From: Lysinibacillus macroides
GTDB lineage: Bacteria > Bacillota > Bacilli > Bacillales_A > Planococcaceae
Length of the DNA: 64,000 bases
Direction of reading: 5' to 3'
Assembly: GCF_001281525.1 (NCBI RefSeq)
Contig: NZ_LGCI01000014.1
Coordinates: 200,940-264,939, forward strand
This document shows positions 35,167 to 43,243 of the stretch, in pieces (within the stretch, counting starts at the first letter, position 1; each line of letters opens with the position of its first letter). The position numbers were made by a program, and so were the translations under genes. The notes beneath the pieces are model-generated. The model made no database searches. It saw only the letters and a program-made list of their open reading frames with translations, and was not told where the DNA came from.

Positions 35167-35868
35167 ATGCCTATTGTTACTTCATTTAACCCAAATGGTC
35201 GCAAGGAAATTAAGCAGGCGATCTCCTATCCAGATTATGCGTTATTAAAGGCTAAGCTTCAATATGTGATGCAACTAGATAAACATGCAGGCAAGAATGG
35301 CAAATATTTAATTCGGAGCACATACTTCGATAATTTTGCCAATAAAGTGCTCAATGAGAAAAAAGAGGGCTATATTAATCGCGATAAATATCGAGTGCGT
35401 ATCTATGGTAAATCCAGTGCCATTATTAATTTGGAGCGCAAGAGTAAGCGCAATAATTTAACCTTTAAAACAAAATGTGCCATCTCACAAGCAGAGTATG
35501 AGAAAATGCGCGTTGGAGATATAGCGTGGATGGAGGAAGATAAACGAGCGCTTATTCGAGACCTATACCAAGAGATGCATTATAGCCAGCTTAAGCCAAC
35601 AACAGTAGTAGATTATGAACGAGAGGCCTATATCTATCCATTTGGCAATGTGCGCGTAACTTTTGATAGTAAGGTGCAATCAAGTCTACGCAATACAGAT
35701 ATGTTTAATCCAGAGTTACCTATGGTGGATGTATTGGAGCCAAACCTTGTCATTTTAGAAGTGAAATATGATGAATATTTACCAGATATCATCAAGTATT
35801 TACTACAGTCTGTGGATACACGTGCAGAAGCCTATTCAAAATATCAACTCAGTCGTATGTACGGCTAA
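35167..35868 (+). CDS. VTC-domain (polyphosphate polymerase-like) protein
   Basis: A 233-residue protein of the VTC/CYTH-like tunnel-fold family: RKEIKQAISYPDYALL, YLIRSTYFDN, DKYRVRIYG and INLERKSKRNN give the conserved basic and acidic tunnel residues; EVKYDEYLPDII is near the end. In eukaryotes this domain makes polyphosphate from ATP. The bacterial proteins are annotated as polyphosphate polymerase domain, with activity mostly untested. AAAGG precedes ATG 35167. It starts a three-gene unit with DUF4956 and CotH proteins. Confidence 0.85.
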   Translation: MPIVTSFNPNGRKEIKQAISYPDYALLKAKLQYVMQLDKHAGKNGKYLIRSTYFDNFANKVLNEKKEGYINRDKYRVRIYGKSSAIINLERKSKRNNLTFKTKCAISQAEYEKMRVGDIAWMEEDKRALIRDLYQEMHYSQLKPTTVVDYEREAYIYPFGNVRVTFDSKVQSSLRNTDMFNPELPMVDVLEPNLVILEVKYDEYLPDIIKYLLQSVDTRAEAYSKYQLSRMYG

Positions 35869-35884
35869 TATAAAGGAGACATGA

Positions 35885-36571
35885 ATGATGGATACAATTA
35901 ATTTTAGTGATATTTTTAAATCCAATTTTTTAGAAAAAACAACATCATTTTCATTGATTGATTCTGTGATTGGATTAGTAGTAGCATTTTTTATCGGGCT
36001 TTTTATTTATGTGGTTTATAAGAAAACCTTTAATGGTGTGATTTACTCACATTCCTTCAATATTTCCTTGTTAATTATGACAATGGCCACAGCACTTGTC
36101 ATTATGGGGATTAGCTCCAATGTGCTGCTATCGCTTGGGATGGTTGGAGCCCTATCAATTGTGCGATTCCGTACACCAATTAAGGACCCAATGGATTTAG
36201 TATATATATTCTGGGCAATTGTTTCTGGTATTTTATGTGGCGCAGGCTTTATACCCTTAGTGATTATTGGCGCTGTGTTAATTGGACTTGTATTGCTTGT
36301 ATTTGTCAATAAAATTACTGTAGAAAATCCTTATTTATTAATTGTAAAGCTTGAGGAAGAGCTTGCTAATGCAGAGGTAGAGCGCATTATTGCTGCTGAA
36401 ACAAAAAAATTCGCGCTGAAGTCTAAATCCATTATGCAAATGGGGGAAATTGAAACAACTTATGAAATTCGTATCAAGCAAAATGATGCTAAACTGATGG
36501 ATCGTTTAACAAAGGTTCCAGGTGTGCAATCTGCCATTATGCTTAGCTATGATGGGAATTTCACGGCGTAA
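35885..36571 (+). CDS. DUF4956 membrane protein
   Basis: A 228-residue protein with about four transmembrane helices in its first 145 residues (the LSLGMVGALSIVRFRTPIKD motif between helices is diagnostic of DUF4956) and a soluble C-terminal ferredoxin-like part. AAGGAG precedes the start, 16 bases after the VTC stop. DUF4956 proteins regularly accompany VTC-domain and CotH proteins in Firmicutes. It may anchor the polymerase or move its product across the membrane. Function unproven. Confidence 0.85.
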   Translation: MMDTINFSDIFKSNFLEKTTSFSLIDSVIGLVVAFFIGLFIYVVYKKTFNGVIYSHSFNISLLIMTMATALVIMGISSNVLLSLGMVGALSIVRFRTPIKDPMDLVYIFWAIVSGILCGAGFIPLVIIGAVLIGLVLLVFVNKITVENPYLLIVKLEEELANAEVERIIAAETKKFALKSKSIMQMGEIETTYEIRIKQNDAKLMDRLTKVPGVQSAIMLSYDGNFTA

Positions 36572-36588
36572 TAAAAGAGGTGTAGACT

Positions 36589-38349
36589 ATGATAAAAACA
36601 CGCATTGTCTATCTGTGCATGGCGATACTGCTTGTTCTCTTTGCTGTGATATATGCGGTGCTTCCGAATATAGGCATTGAAACAAAAAAAACTGAGTTTT
36701 CCTATGAGAATTTGGTATTTAATAAAAATAAAGTCACAACCGTTGATATTGAAATAGCTGAGGAAGATTGGGCTGATATGCTTGAAAATGCAGCAGAGGA
36801 GGAGTTAAAGCAGGCCACTATCACAGTTAACGGCAAGAAAGTAGAAAATGTTGCTATTCGCACAAAGGGCAATTTATCGTTACGTTCGGTTGTGAATAGT
36901 GACTCTGATCGCTATAGTTTAAAAATTGATTTTGATTATTATGATAATACACAAAGCTTATATGGTTTGAAAAAATTAAACTTAAATAATAATTATAGTG
37001 ACACTACATTGATGCGAGAATATATTTCCTATGAATTGATGGAGCAAATGGGCTTACCAACGCCAGCTCATTCCTATATGTATGTCACTGTAAATGGTGA
37101 GGAACGCGGCTTGTTTTTAGGTGTGGAGGCCGTGGATGAAACCTTTTTAGCAAATAACTATGGCTCTAATGATGGTTTTTTATTTAAACCAGATGGAACA
37201 GGCAGTGATTTACAATATATTAGTGATGATCTAGCAGACTATACAGGTATTGGCTTAAAGACCAATGAAGGCAATAGTGATGAATCGAAGCTTATTGAAA
37301 TGCTGGATGCTATCAATAATGGCGGAGATATTGAGCAATACATTGATGTCGATGAAATGTTGCGCTACTTTGCCGTAAATACAGCAATTGTGAATTTAGA
37401 TAGCTATCAAGGAAATATGAAGCACAATTACTATCTGTATGAACAAAATGGGGTGTTTTCTATTATTCCATGGGATTATAATATGGCATTTGGAGGCTTT
37501 GGTGCTGGTGGTGGTAGAATGGGTGGAGAAAATGATCAAAATCCAGCCAATACTTCTACTAATAGGGAAAGAACTTTTGTCCAAAATAATGAACAACCTG
37601 CTCAGGCAGATGGTGAAGATAAACAGCAACAAGGTGGCGTCTTTAATATGGGAATGGGCATGTCAGGCAACCTATTAGATGAGAGTGCCATTAATTTTAG
37701 TGTGACGACCCCAGTTTCTGGTACAACGTTAGAGGAGCGACCATTGCTCAATGCTTTACTTGTAAATGAGGAGTACCGTGCCAAATATGAAAGCTATTTA
37801 GAAAAGCTAGCAACCACTTATTTAACAGAGGAGTATATACAATCCATTACTAAAAATTTAGCGGTGCTATTAACAACCTATGTGGAGGCAGACCCTACAA
37901 AATTCTCAACAACAGAGCAGTTTTTAGCAGCAGTTGAGGGTGACAACAGCCTGCCTGAGTTTGCTAAACAACGCTCGGCTTCTATTTTAAAGCAGTTATC
38001 AGGAGAGCTTGTGGTGGAAGCATCTACAACGACAAATATGCCAGCACCTAATGAAAATGGTGCTATGCCAGAAAACTTTGATCCGAGTCAGTTTCCAGAG
38101 GATTTTGATCCAGCGCAAGGCCCACCGTTTAACAGGGAAGGTAATGGTCCAGGGGAGGGACAGAATGGCGAACCTATGCAACGTCCTGGTGGAAACGGAT
38201 TTAAAATGGGGATGCCAGGTGCAAATGGTGAACCATCGAATCAAGCAACTGTTATTGATAAAAATACAGTACTTACAGTAACGGTATCCTTAGTATTCCT
38301 CCTCCTAGCAATCTTATTTGTTGTTAAATTTAAACGTAGAGGCCGCTAA
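36589..38349 (+). CDS. CotH-family kinase-like surface protein
   Basis: A 586-residue membrane-attached protein: N-terminal anchor helix (about 7-27), an extracytoplasmic CotH domain (about 40-330) with the IRTKGNLSLRSV, LNLNNNYSDTTLMREYISYE and GEERGLFLGVEAVDETF motifs and the catalytic-type IIPWDYNMAFGGFG, low-complexity Gly/Pro/Asn/Met-rich segments (about 305-360 and 480-555), and a C-terminal helix followed by basic KFKRRGR. CotH proteins are atypical protein kinases that act on spore coat proteins; this one, with two membrane anchors, likely acts at the cell surface. It ends the VTC cassette. Confidence 0.88.
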   Translation: MIKTRIVYLCMAILLVLFAVIYAVLPNIGIETKKTEFSYENLVFNKNKVTTVDIEIAEEDWADMLENAAEEELKQATITVNGKKVENVAIRTKGNLSLRSVVNSDSDRYSLKIDFDYYDNTQSLYGLKKLNLNNNYSDTTLMREYISYELMEQMGLPTPAHSYMYVTVNGEERGLFLGVEAVDETFLANNYGSNDGFLFKPDGTGSDLQYISDDLADYTGIGLKTNEGNSDESKLIEMLDAINNGGDIEQYIDVDEMLRYFAVNTAIVNLDSYQGNMKHNYYLYEQNGVFSIIPWDYNMAFGGFGAGGGRMGGENDQNPANTSTNRERTFVQNNEQPAQADGEDKQQQGGVFNMGMGMSGNLLDESAINFSVTTPVSGTTLEERPLLNALLVNEEYRAKYESYLEKLATTYLTEEYIQSITKNLAVLLTTYVEADPTKFSTTEQFLAAVEGDNSLPEFAKQRSASILKQLSGELVVEASTTTNMPAPNENGAMPENFDPSQFPEDFDPAQGPPFNREGNGPGEGQNGEPMQRPGGNGFKMGMPGANGEPSNQATVIDKNTVLTVTVSLVFLLLAILFVVKFKRRGR

Positions 38350-38450
38350 AAAATAACCATATCCAATGCGTTTGGATATGGTTATTGCCTTTTCTCATGC
38401 TAAAATAAAGCATTCTTTGCTGAGGAGCCTTTTTATATGAATGAATATCA
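38344..38450 (+). repeat. Right direct repeat of the island
   Basis: Counterpart of 32516-32620: cotH stop region, ATATCCAATGC hairpin and ATGCTAAAATAAAGCA segment. The match continues weakly into the start of the methyltransferase gene (ATGAATGAATATCA against TTGAGTGGGTTATCA). Confidence 0.6.
38352..38390 (+). terminator. Terminator of the VTC-CotH cassette
   Basis: TAACCATATCCA and TGGATATGGTTA enclose a short loop and precede a T-rich stretch. The same hairpin exists in the left repeat at about 32525. Confidence 0.8.
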
Positions 38451-39054
38451 GTTTGATAAATATTAGTTTGATAAATATTTACATATTAATACTGTTGGGG
38501 AACAATATGGATTCCCTAAGCTGTCCCATTATCATCGCTATGAGCCAACACCTTATACTGGACTAGAACAGTTATTTGCTGTCTATGAGATGCCAGCTCA
38601 TCCTGTTTTTATTGATATGGGATGTGGGAAAGGACGTGTACCCATTTATGTCTATGATAAATTCCGTGTGCCAACAATTGGAATAGAAATGGATATAGGA
38701 TTTTATAGAGAGGCTGAAGAGAATAAGCGAAGTTATCTACACAAGAAACATGCTCATGCGCCTATCTCATTTATTCATACTATTGCTGAAGCCTATGAAG
38801 TAAAATCATGTGATAATGTTTTTTTCTTTTTCAATCCCTTTTCGATTCATATTTTCCGTACAGTAATTCATAATATTTGGAAATCCTATGAGCAGCGAAT
38901 GCGAGATATTCATATCATTTTATATTATCCACCCTATGATTATTTACAATTCTTACATCATGGAACGCCCTTTGAATTACTTCATGAAATTCATTTAGAA
39001 AATGAAACAAATCTTAATGAACGCCTTTGTGTATTTGGTTTAAAAAAAGCTTAG
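38437..39054 (+). pseudogene. SAM-dependent methyltransferase gene, interrupted by a 15-bp tandem duplication
   Basis: From ATG 38437 (after GAGGAG) the frame reads NEYQFDKY, then TAG at 38464-38466, then FDKYLHINTVGEQYGFPKL and on without further breaks to 39054. The stop is formed exactly at the junction of two copies of AGTTTGATAAATATT (38450-38464 and 38465-38479). One copy fewer would restore a continuous 200-residue protein. The body has the SAM motif VFIDMGCGKGRVPIYVY and a HIIL..PP-type motif, so it is a class I methyltransferase of unknown substrate. A shorter product from ATG 38590 is possible but lacks the leading helices. The lesion is reversible by slippage. Confidence 0.75.
38450..38479 (+). 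repeat. 15-bp perfect tandem repeat in the methyltransferase gene
   Basis: Two adjacent copies of AGTTTGATAAATATT, five codons each, creating an in-frame TAG at the junction. Confidence 0.95.
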
Positions 39055-39084
39055 AGGAATGAAAGTCATCTCTAAGTTTTTTAT
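39048..39084 (+). terminator. Terminator of the methyltransferase gene
   Basis: CTTAGAG (39050-39056) and CTCTAAG (39070-39076) followed by six T. Confidence 0.75.
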
Positions 39085-39447
39085 TTTGCCTCTTAAGTAA
39101 TCTTTTTTTGATGTATTCTACTGAATTATTTTCAGGGAAATAATCATTATTTATGGAGGACATTAATTAAATAGGTACTCCTATTTTTGTATAGCCAGCT
39201 TTTGTTTTTAATGACTGTTGTAGTGAAAATCAATGATTTGTTAAGCTTATCGAGGAAAAAAAATAATCATTTAACACTACTGCTAGTTGTATGTATAAAA
39301 TTAATAGATAATTCATAGAAACAATTATACTGAAAAATCACACTAGACTAAATATAAGGTACTGTCAATATTTTTGTGTAAATGACGATTCACCCGTTCA
39401 AGGGAACTCATCACCTGTGTATTCAATTGTACTTGTTCGAAGTGTTG

Positions 39448-39493
39448 ATTTGAGTGTGTAGGAAAGGGCTAGCCCTTTCCTACACACTCAAAT
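39448..39493. terminator. 46-bp perfect palindrome after the transposase gene
   Basis: A perfect palindrome centred on GGGC-TA-GCCC, each arm starting ATTTGAGTGTGTAGGAAA. It lies between the transposase stop and the IS end and would act as a strong terminator or block read-in from outside. Confidence 0.8.
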
Positions 39494-39514
39494 TTCGCGC
39501 TGGCGCGTCCCGGT

Positions 39515-40711
39515 CTAGTTTGCCGGTTCGTGCAGCTGCTCAAACATTTCTTCTAGCTTTGCACGGGCCTGATTGAAGCCGATGTGGCAGCGTGTGGCGA
39601 AACGTTGATTATAGTCTTCGAACTGCGTCACTAAAAAGCGCTCCAACGATTCTTCGTTCGGGAACTGTTCCTTGCGCTTTGTATATTTTTTGATTTGCTT
39701 ATTGAACGACTCGATTAAATTCGTCGAGTAGATGCTTCGCCAAATCGCCTTGGGAAAGCCGTAAAACGTCAGTAAATACGGGTTTTCGAGTAAGCCTTGT
39801 GCGACTTTTTTATACGATTTGCCCCATTTTTCGCAGAACGTCTCGAGCGCTTTTTTCGCTGCTTCAGCGTTCTTTGCCTGGTGAATCGTTTTAAAATCCT
39901 CGCACACTTCCTTGCGATCTTCTACTCGGACTTTATGCATGATATTGCGTGCCACATGGACAAGGCACACCTGATATTTTGCCTTTGGAAACACATTAAA
40001 CACAGCGTCTGCCATGCCTTTTAAGCCGTCTGATACGAATAAAAGTACGTCTTCTACACCACGGTCTTTGAGCTCTTGTAGTAGCTCCTGCCAGTTGTAG
40101 GCCGATTCTGTTGGGGCAATCGTATAGCCAAGCACTTCTTTAGAGCCGTCTTCACGAATACCAACTGCAATATAGACGGCCTCTTTTGACACCGTATCAC
40201 GACGCACGGCAATATACGTCGCGTCTAAATACACGCATACGTAACGATTGTGCAAAGGACGGTTATTAAAGGCTTCTACCGTTTCTGAAACAGCCTTTGT
40301 CATATTCGAAATCGTTTGCGGCGTATAGTGATGCCCATACATTTTCTCAATTAATTGCGCAATTTCCGCCATCGTAATGCCTTTTTTGAACAAGTGAATG
40401 ACCGTTTCTTCCAGCGTATCGTTCGAGCGCTTATATGGTACCACTGTCTGTTGTTTAAACTCACCGTTGCGATCCCGCGGGATTTGAAGCGTTAAATCGC
40501 CGTACTCCGTGTGAAGTGTACGCGAATAAGACCCATTGCGAGAATTGCCTGAGTTGAACCCGATACGATCGTATTTTTCGTAATCCAAAAATTCCGTCAG
40601 CTCTGTCGCCAGTAGCGAGTTGATCGCCATTTCCAAGTGCGAACGAAAAACCTCGGTAATATCTTGTTTTTTGACTAGTGCATCGACAATTTCTGTTGTA
40701 AACTGATTCAT
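39515..40711 (-). CDS. IS256-family (Mutator-type) transposase
   Basis: A 398-residue DDE transposase of the Mutator/IS256 family. Catalytic residues visible: Asp163 (YLDATYIAVRR), Asp228 (FVSDGLKGM), and Glu334 (STNLIESFNKQIKKY); the family C2H motif is CLVHVARN (249-256). GAAAAGAGGTC upstream of the ATG gives a ribosome site. GC content is higher than in surrounding genes, a sign of recent acquisition. Product identical to that of the second copy, and full length, so the element is probably active. Confidence 0.97.
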   Translation of the reverse strand: MNQFTTEIVDALVKKQDITEVFRSHLEMAINSLLATELTEFLDYEKYDRIGFNSGNSRNGSYSRTLHTEYGDLTLQIPRDRNGEFKQQTVVPYKRSNDTLEETVIHLFKKGITMAEIAQLIEKMYGHHYTPQTISNMTKAVSETVEAFNNRPLHNRYVCVYLDATYIAVRRDTVSKEAVYIAVGIREDGSKEVLGYTIAPTESAYNWQELLQELKDRGVEDVLLFVSDGLKGMADAVFNVFPKAKYQVCLVHVARNIMHKVRVEDRKEVCEDFKTIHQAKNAEAAKKALETFCEKWGKSYKKVAQGLLENPYLLTFYGFPKAIWRSIYSTNLIESFNKQIKKYTKRKEQFPNEESLERFLVTQFEDYNQRFATRCHIGFNQARAKLEEMFEQLHEPAN

Positions 40712-40905
40712 AGGGAAGACCTCTTTTCTAGGATTGGTTGTGGTGACTTAATTCTACCAAGAAAGGGTCTTCCTTTTTCTATGGAATTTTCTATTTACAC
40801 AAAATATTTTATACTCTCAAATATAAAGAATGCTTTACAATGTAAAAGGCTTAAATGAATAATATTTTCTTTTATTAAAGATAGTTATAAATAATTATTT
40901 TTCTA

Positions 40906-40946
40906 TTGAGCAAATGCAATTTATTGTTTATAATTATCAGAAATAT
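40906..40946 (+). promoter_or_regulatory. SigA promoter of livJ with adjoining CodY-like site
   Basis: TTGAGC (40906-40911), a 17-base spacer and a perfect TATAAT (40929-40934). AATTATCAGAAATAT (40932-40946) matches the CodY consensus AATTTTCWGAAAATT at 12 of 15 positions. The IS copy lies just upstream but leaves the core promoter intact. Confidence 0.65.
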
Positions 40947-40981
40947 CTAATATTTGAAAAACTTTCAGGGGGAATTTAATT

Positions 40982-42211
40982 ATGAAAGAGAGCAAAAAGC
41001 TTAAGAAGTTCGGTTCACTTTTAGTAGCATCATCATTGCTTGCTGGCGTTTTAGCTGGTTGTGGTAATGGAGGCGATTCAGGCTCTGGTGGAGGCTCATC
41101 TTCATCAGGTGGTGGTTCATCATCAGATGGCGATACAATTAAAATCGGCGCCAACCTAGAACTTTCAGGGAACGTAGCTTCCTATGGTTCCTCTATTGGA
41201 TTAGGTGCAGAACTAGCTGTAAAGGAAATTAACGATAATGGCGGTATTGATGGTAAGAAAATTGAGCTAATTAAAGTAGATAATAAATCCGAAAACGCTG
41301 AGGCAACTGCAGCAGCTATGAAACTTATCACACAAGATAACGTAGTAGCTATGCTAGCGCCTGCCACTTCAGGTAATACAGTAGCAACTGTACAAATTGC
41401 AAATGATAATAAGATTCCGATTGTTACTGGCTCTGGTACAGCACCAAATATTACAGTAAATGAAGACGATGGCACTGTGAATGAATATGCATTCCGTACT
41501 TGCTTTATCGATCCATTCCAAGGAATTGTAGCTGCTAACTTTGCTTCAAATGAGTTAGATGTGAAAAACGTAGCTATTTTTGCAGATAACGCATCTGATT
41601 ATGCAAAGGGCTTAGCAAAATCCTTTAAAGAAACGATTACAGCAAATGGTGGAAACATTGTAGCTGAAGAAGCATACGTAGCGAAGGATGCAGACTTCCG
41701 TACACAGTTAACAAGTATTAAATCAAAAAATCCTGACTTTATTTTTATTCCTGGATATTATGAAGAGGTTGGTTTAATTGTTAAGCAAGCACGTGAATTG
41801 GGTATTGATGTACCTTTAATGGGTGCTGATGGTTGGGATTCACCAACTTTAGTAGAGCTAGCTGGTGCAGAGGCATTGAATAACACATATATTACAAACC
41901 ACTACTCTGCAGAAGACCCAGAACAAAAAATTCAAGATTTTGTAAAGGCATTTAAAGAGGCAAATGGTGACAAAGCACCTGATGCATTCAACGCACTTGG
42001 TTATGATTCTATTTACTATATTGCAGATGCAATTAAACGTGCGGGCTCTACAGATGGAGAAGCGATTAAAGATGCATTAGCTGACACAAAAGATCTTTCT
42101 TTAGTAACAGGTACTTTCTCAGTTGACGAAGACCATAACCCAATTAAAACAGCAACAGTTCTTGAATTTAAAGACGGTAAACAAGTGTTCAACTCTAAAG
42201 TAAATCCTTAA
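40982..42211 (+). CDS. livJ: Branched-chain amino-acid ABC transporter binding lipoprotein
   Basis: A 409-residue lipoprotein: lipobox LAGC (acylated Cys27), a Gly/Ser linker, then a LivJ/AmtB-type Peripla_BP_6 domain (IKIGANLELSGNVASYGSSI, the GIDGKKIELIKVD strand, and LGYDSIYYIADAIKRAGS). It delivers leucine, isoleucine or valine, or a related amino acid, to LivHMGF. AGGGGGAATTT precedes the start. A terminator after the gene and a CodY box before livH mean the binding protein is made in excess over the membrane parts. Exact substrate preference unknown. Confidence 0.93.
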   Translation: MKESKKLKKFGSLLVASSLLAGVLAGCGNGGDSGSGGGSSSSGGGSSSDGDTIKIGANLELSGNVASYGSSIGLGAELAVKEINDNGGIDGKKIELIKVDNKSENAEATAAAMKLITQDNVVAMLAPATSGNTVATVQIANDNKIPIVTGSGTAPNITVNEDDGTVNEYAFRTCFIDPFQGIVAANFASNELDVKNVAIFADNASDYAKGLAKSFKETITANGGNIVAEEAYVAKDADFRTQLTSIKSKNPDFIFIPGYYEEVGLIVKQARELGIDVPLMGADGWDSPTLVELAGAEALNNTYITNHYSAEDPEQKIQDFVKAFKEANGDKAPDAFNALGYDSIYYIADAIKRAGSTDGEAIKDALADTKDLSLVTGTFSVDEDHNPIKTATVLEFKDGKQVFNSKVNP

Positions 42212-42225
42212 TGTTTTGTAAGTAA

Positions 42226-42257
42226 GGGGGAGGCGGGTAAACACGCCTTCCTTTTTT
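42226..42257 (+). terminator. Terminator or attenuator between livJ and livH
   Basis: GGGGAGGCG and CGCCTTCC with an eight-base loop, followed by six T. Some read-through into livHMGF is likely. Confidence 0.8.
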
Positions 42258-42323
42258 ATGCTGTAGATTACTAGAATGATAGTAGAGAGCATAAATTTTT
42301 ATAGATGTATGCATTTATTTTTC

Positions 42324-42338
42324 AATTTTCAGAAAATT
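42324..42338 (+). promoter_or_regulatory. Perfect CodY box ahead of livH
   Basis: AATTTTCAGAAAATT equals the CodY consensus AATTTTCWGAAAATT at all 15 positions. It lies 17 bp before livH, so CodY bound with branched-chain amino acids and GTP would block transcription here. Confidence 0.85.
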
Positions 42339-42355
42339 AAAAGGAGTGAACGCAC

Positions 42356-43231
42356 ATGGAATGGATACAGCAGCTTGTGAATGGTATTTCACTAGGTAGT
42401 ATCTACGCGTTAATAGCGTTAGGGTATACGATGGTATACGGAATTATTAAGCTGATTAACTTTGCTCATGGTGATGTTTTCATGATCGGTTCGTTTATTG
42501 GCTTTTACGCAATTGCTAAATGGGAGCTTGGCTTCTTTCCTGCACTGTTATTGGCGATGACAGTCTGTGCGATTATGGGTGTGTTAATTGAACGTATTGC
42601 CTATAAACGTTTGCGGAATGCCACACGTATTGCGGCGTTAATTACAGCAATTGGTGTATCGTTATTAATCGAATATACAACAATTTTCTTCAGAGGCGCA
42701 CAACCAGCAGCATACCCTGAGGTATTTAAAAATAAATCATTGGATATTTTCGGTGTACAAATTAGTAGTACATCTATTCTAATTTTAACGGTCGCAGTTG
42801 TGCTGATGATTCTTTTACAATTCATCGTACATAAAACTAAAATCGGGAAAGCAATGCGAGCCGTTTCTCATGATGCGGATGCAGCGCGTTTAATGGGAAT
42901 TAACGTAGATAATACAATCTCTGCAACATTTGCCATAGGCTCTGCCTTAGCAGGTGCAGCAGGTGTTATATTTGGTGTGTATTATACAAAGATTGACCCA
43001 TTAATGGGCGTTATTCCAGGGGTGAAAGCATTTATTGCAGCCGTTCTTGGTGGTATTGGTATTATTCCTGGTGCTATGGTTGGCGGTATGCTACTTGGTG
43101 TTGTGGAATCATTAGTAAGTGCGCTTGGCTTCTCGTTATGGCGTGATGCAGCGGCATTCGTTATTTTAATTTTAATTTTAATCTTCAGACCATCGGGTAT
43201 CTTTGGTAAAAACGCCCGTGAGAAAGTGTAG
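42356..43231 (+). CDS. livH: Branched-chain amino-acid ABC permease
   Basis: A 291-residue LivH-type permease with about eight helices; NGISLGSIYALIALGYTMVY and the cytoplasmic TKIGKAMRAVSHDADAARLMG loop that touches the ATPases are conserved. AAGGAGTG precedes the start. It pairs with LivM, encoded next, to form the channel. Confidence 0.95.
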   Translation: MEWIQQLVNGISLGSIYALIALGYTMVYGIIKLINFAHGDVFMIGSFIGFYAIAKWELGFFPALLLAMTVCAIMGVLIERIAYKRLRNATRIAALITAIGVSLLIEYTTIFFRGAQPAAYPEVFKNKSLDIFGVQISSTSILILTVAVVLMILLQFIVHKTKIGKAMRAVSHDADAARLMGINVDNTISATFAIGSALAGAAGVIFGVYYTKIDPLMGVIPGVKAFIAAVLGGIGIIPGAMVGGMLLGVVESLVSALGFSLWRDAAAFVILILILIFRPSGIFGKNAREKV

Positions 43232-43243
43232 GTGAGCGGTATT

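Larger units (their letters stand above)
39358..40818 (-). mobile_element. IS256-family insertion sequence, copy 1 (1461 bp)
   Basis: Complete element from GGTACTGTC to ATACTCTC. The imperfect terminal inverted repeats share AATATTTTTGTGTAAAT (left) and AATATTTTGTGTAAAT (right, reversed). It is flanked by a perfect 8-bp target duplication AAATATAA (39350-39357 and 40819-40826). It carries one minus-strand transposase gene. It appears identical throughout to the copy at 54088. It sits between the methyltransferase pseudogene and livJ, with its right end 88 bp before the livJ -35 box. The 265 bp left of it, after the terminator, hold no gene. Confidence 0.97.

Noticed and set aside
39797-40024. 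75-codon frame antisense to the transposase (also at 54527)
   Set aside because: Shadow frame of the conserved transposase gene; no ribosome site.
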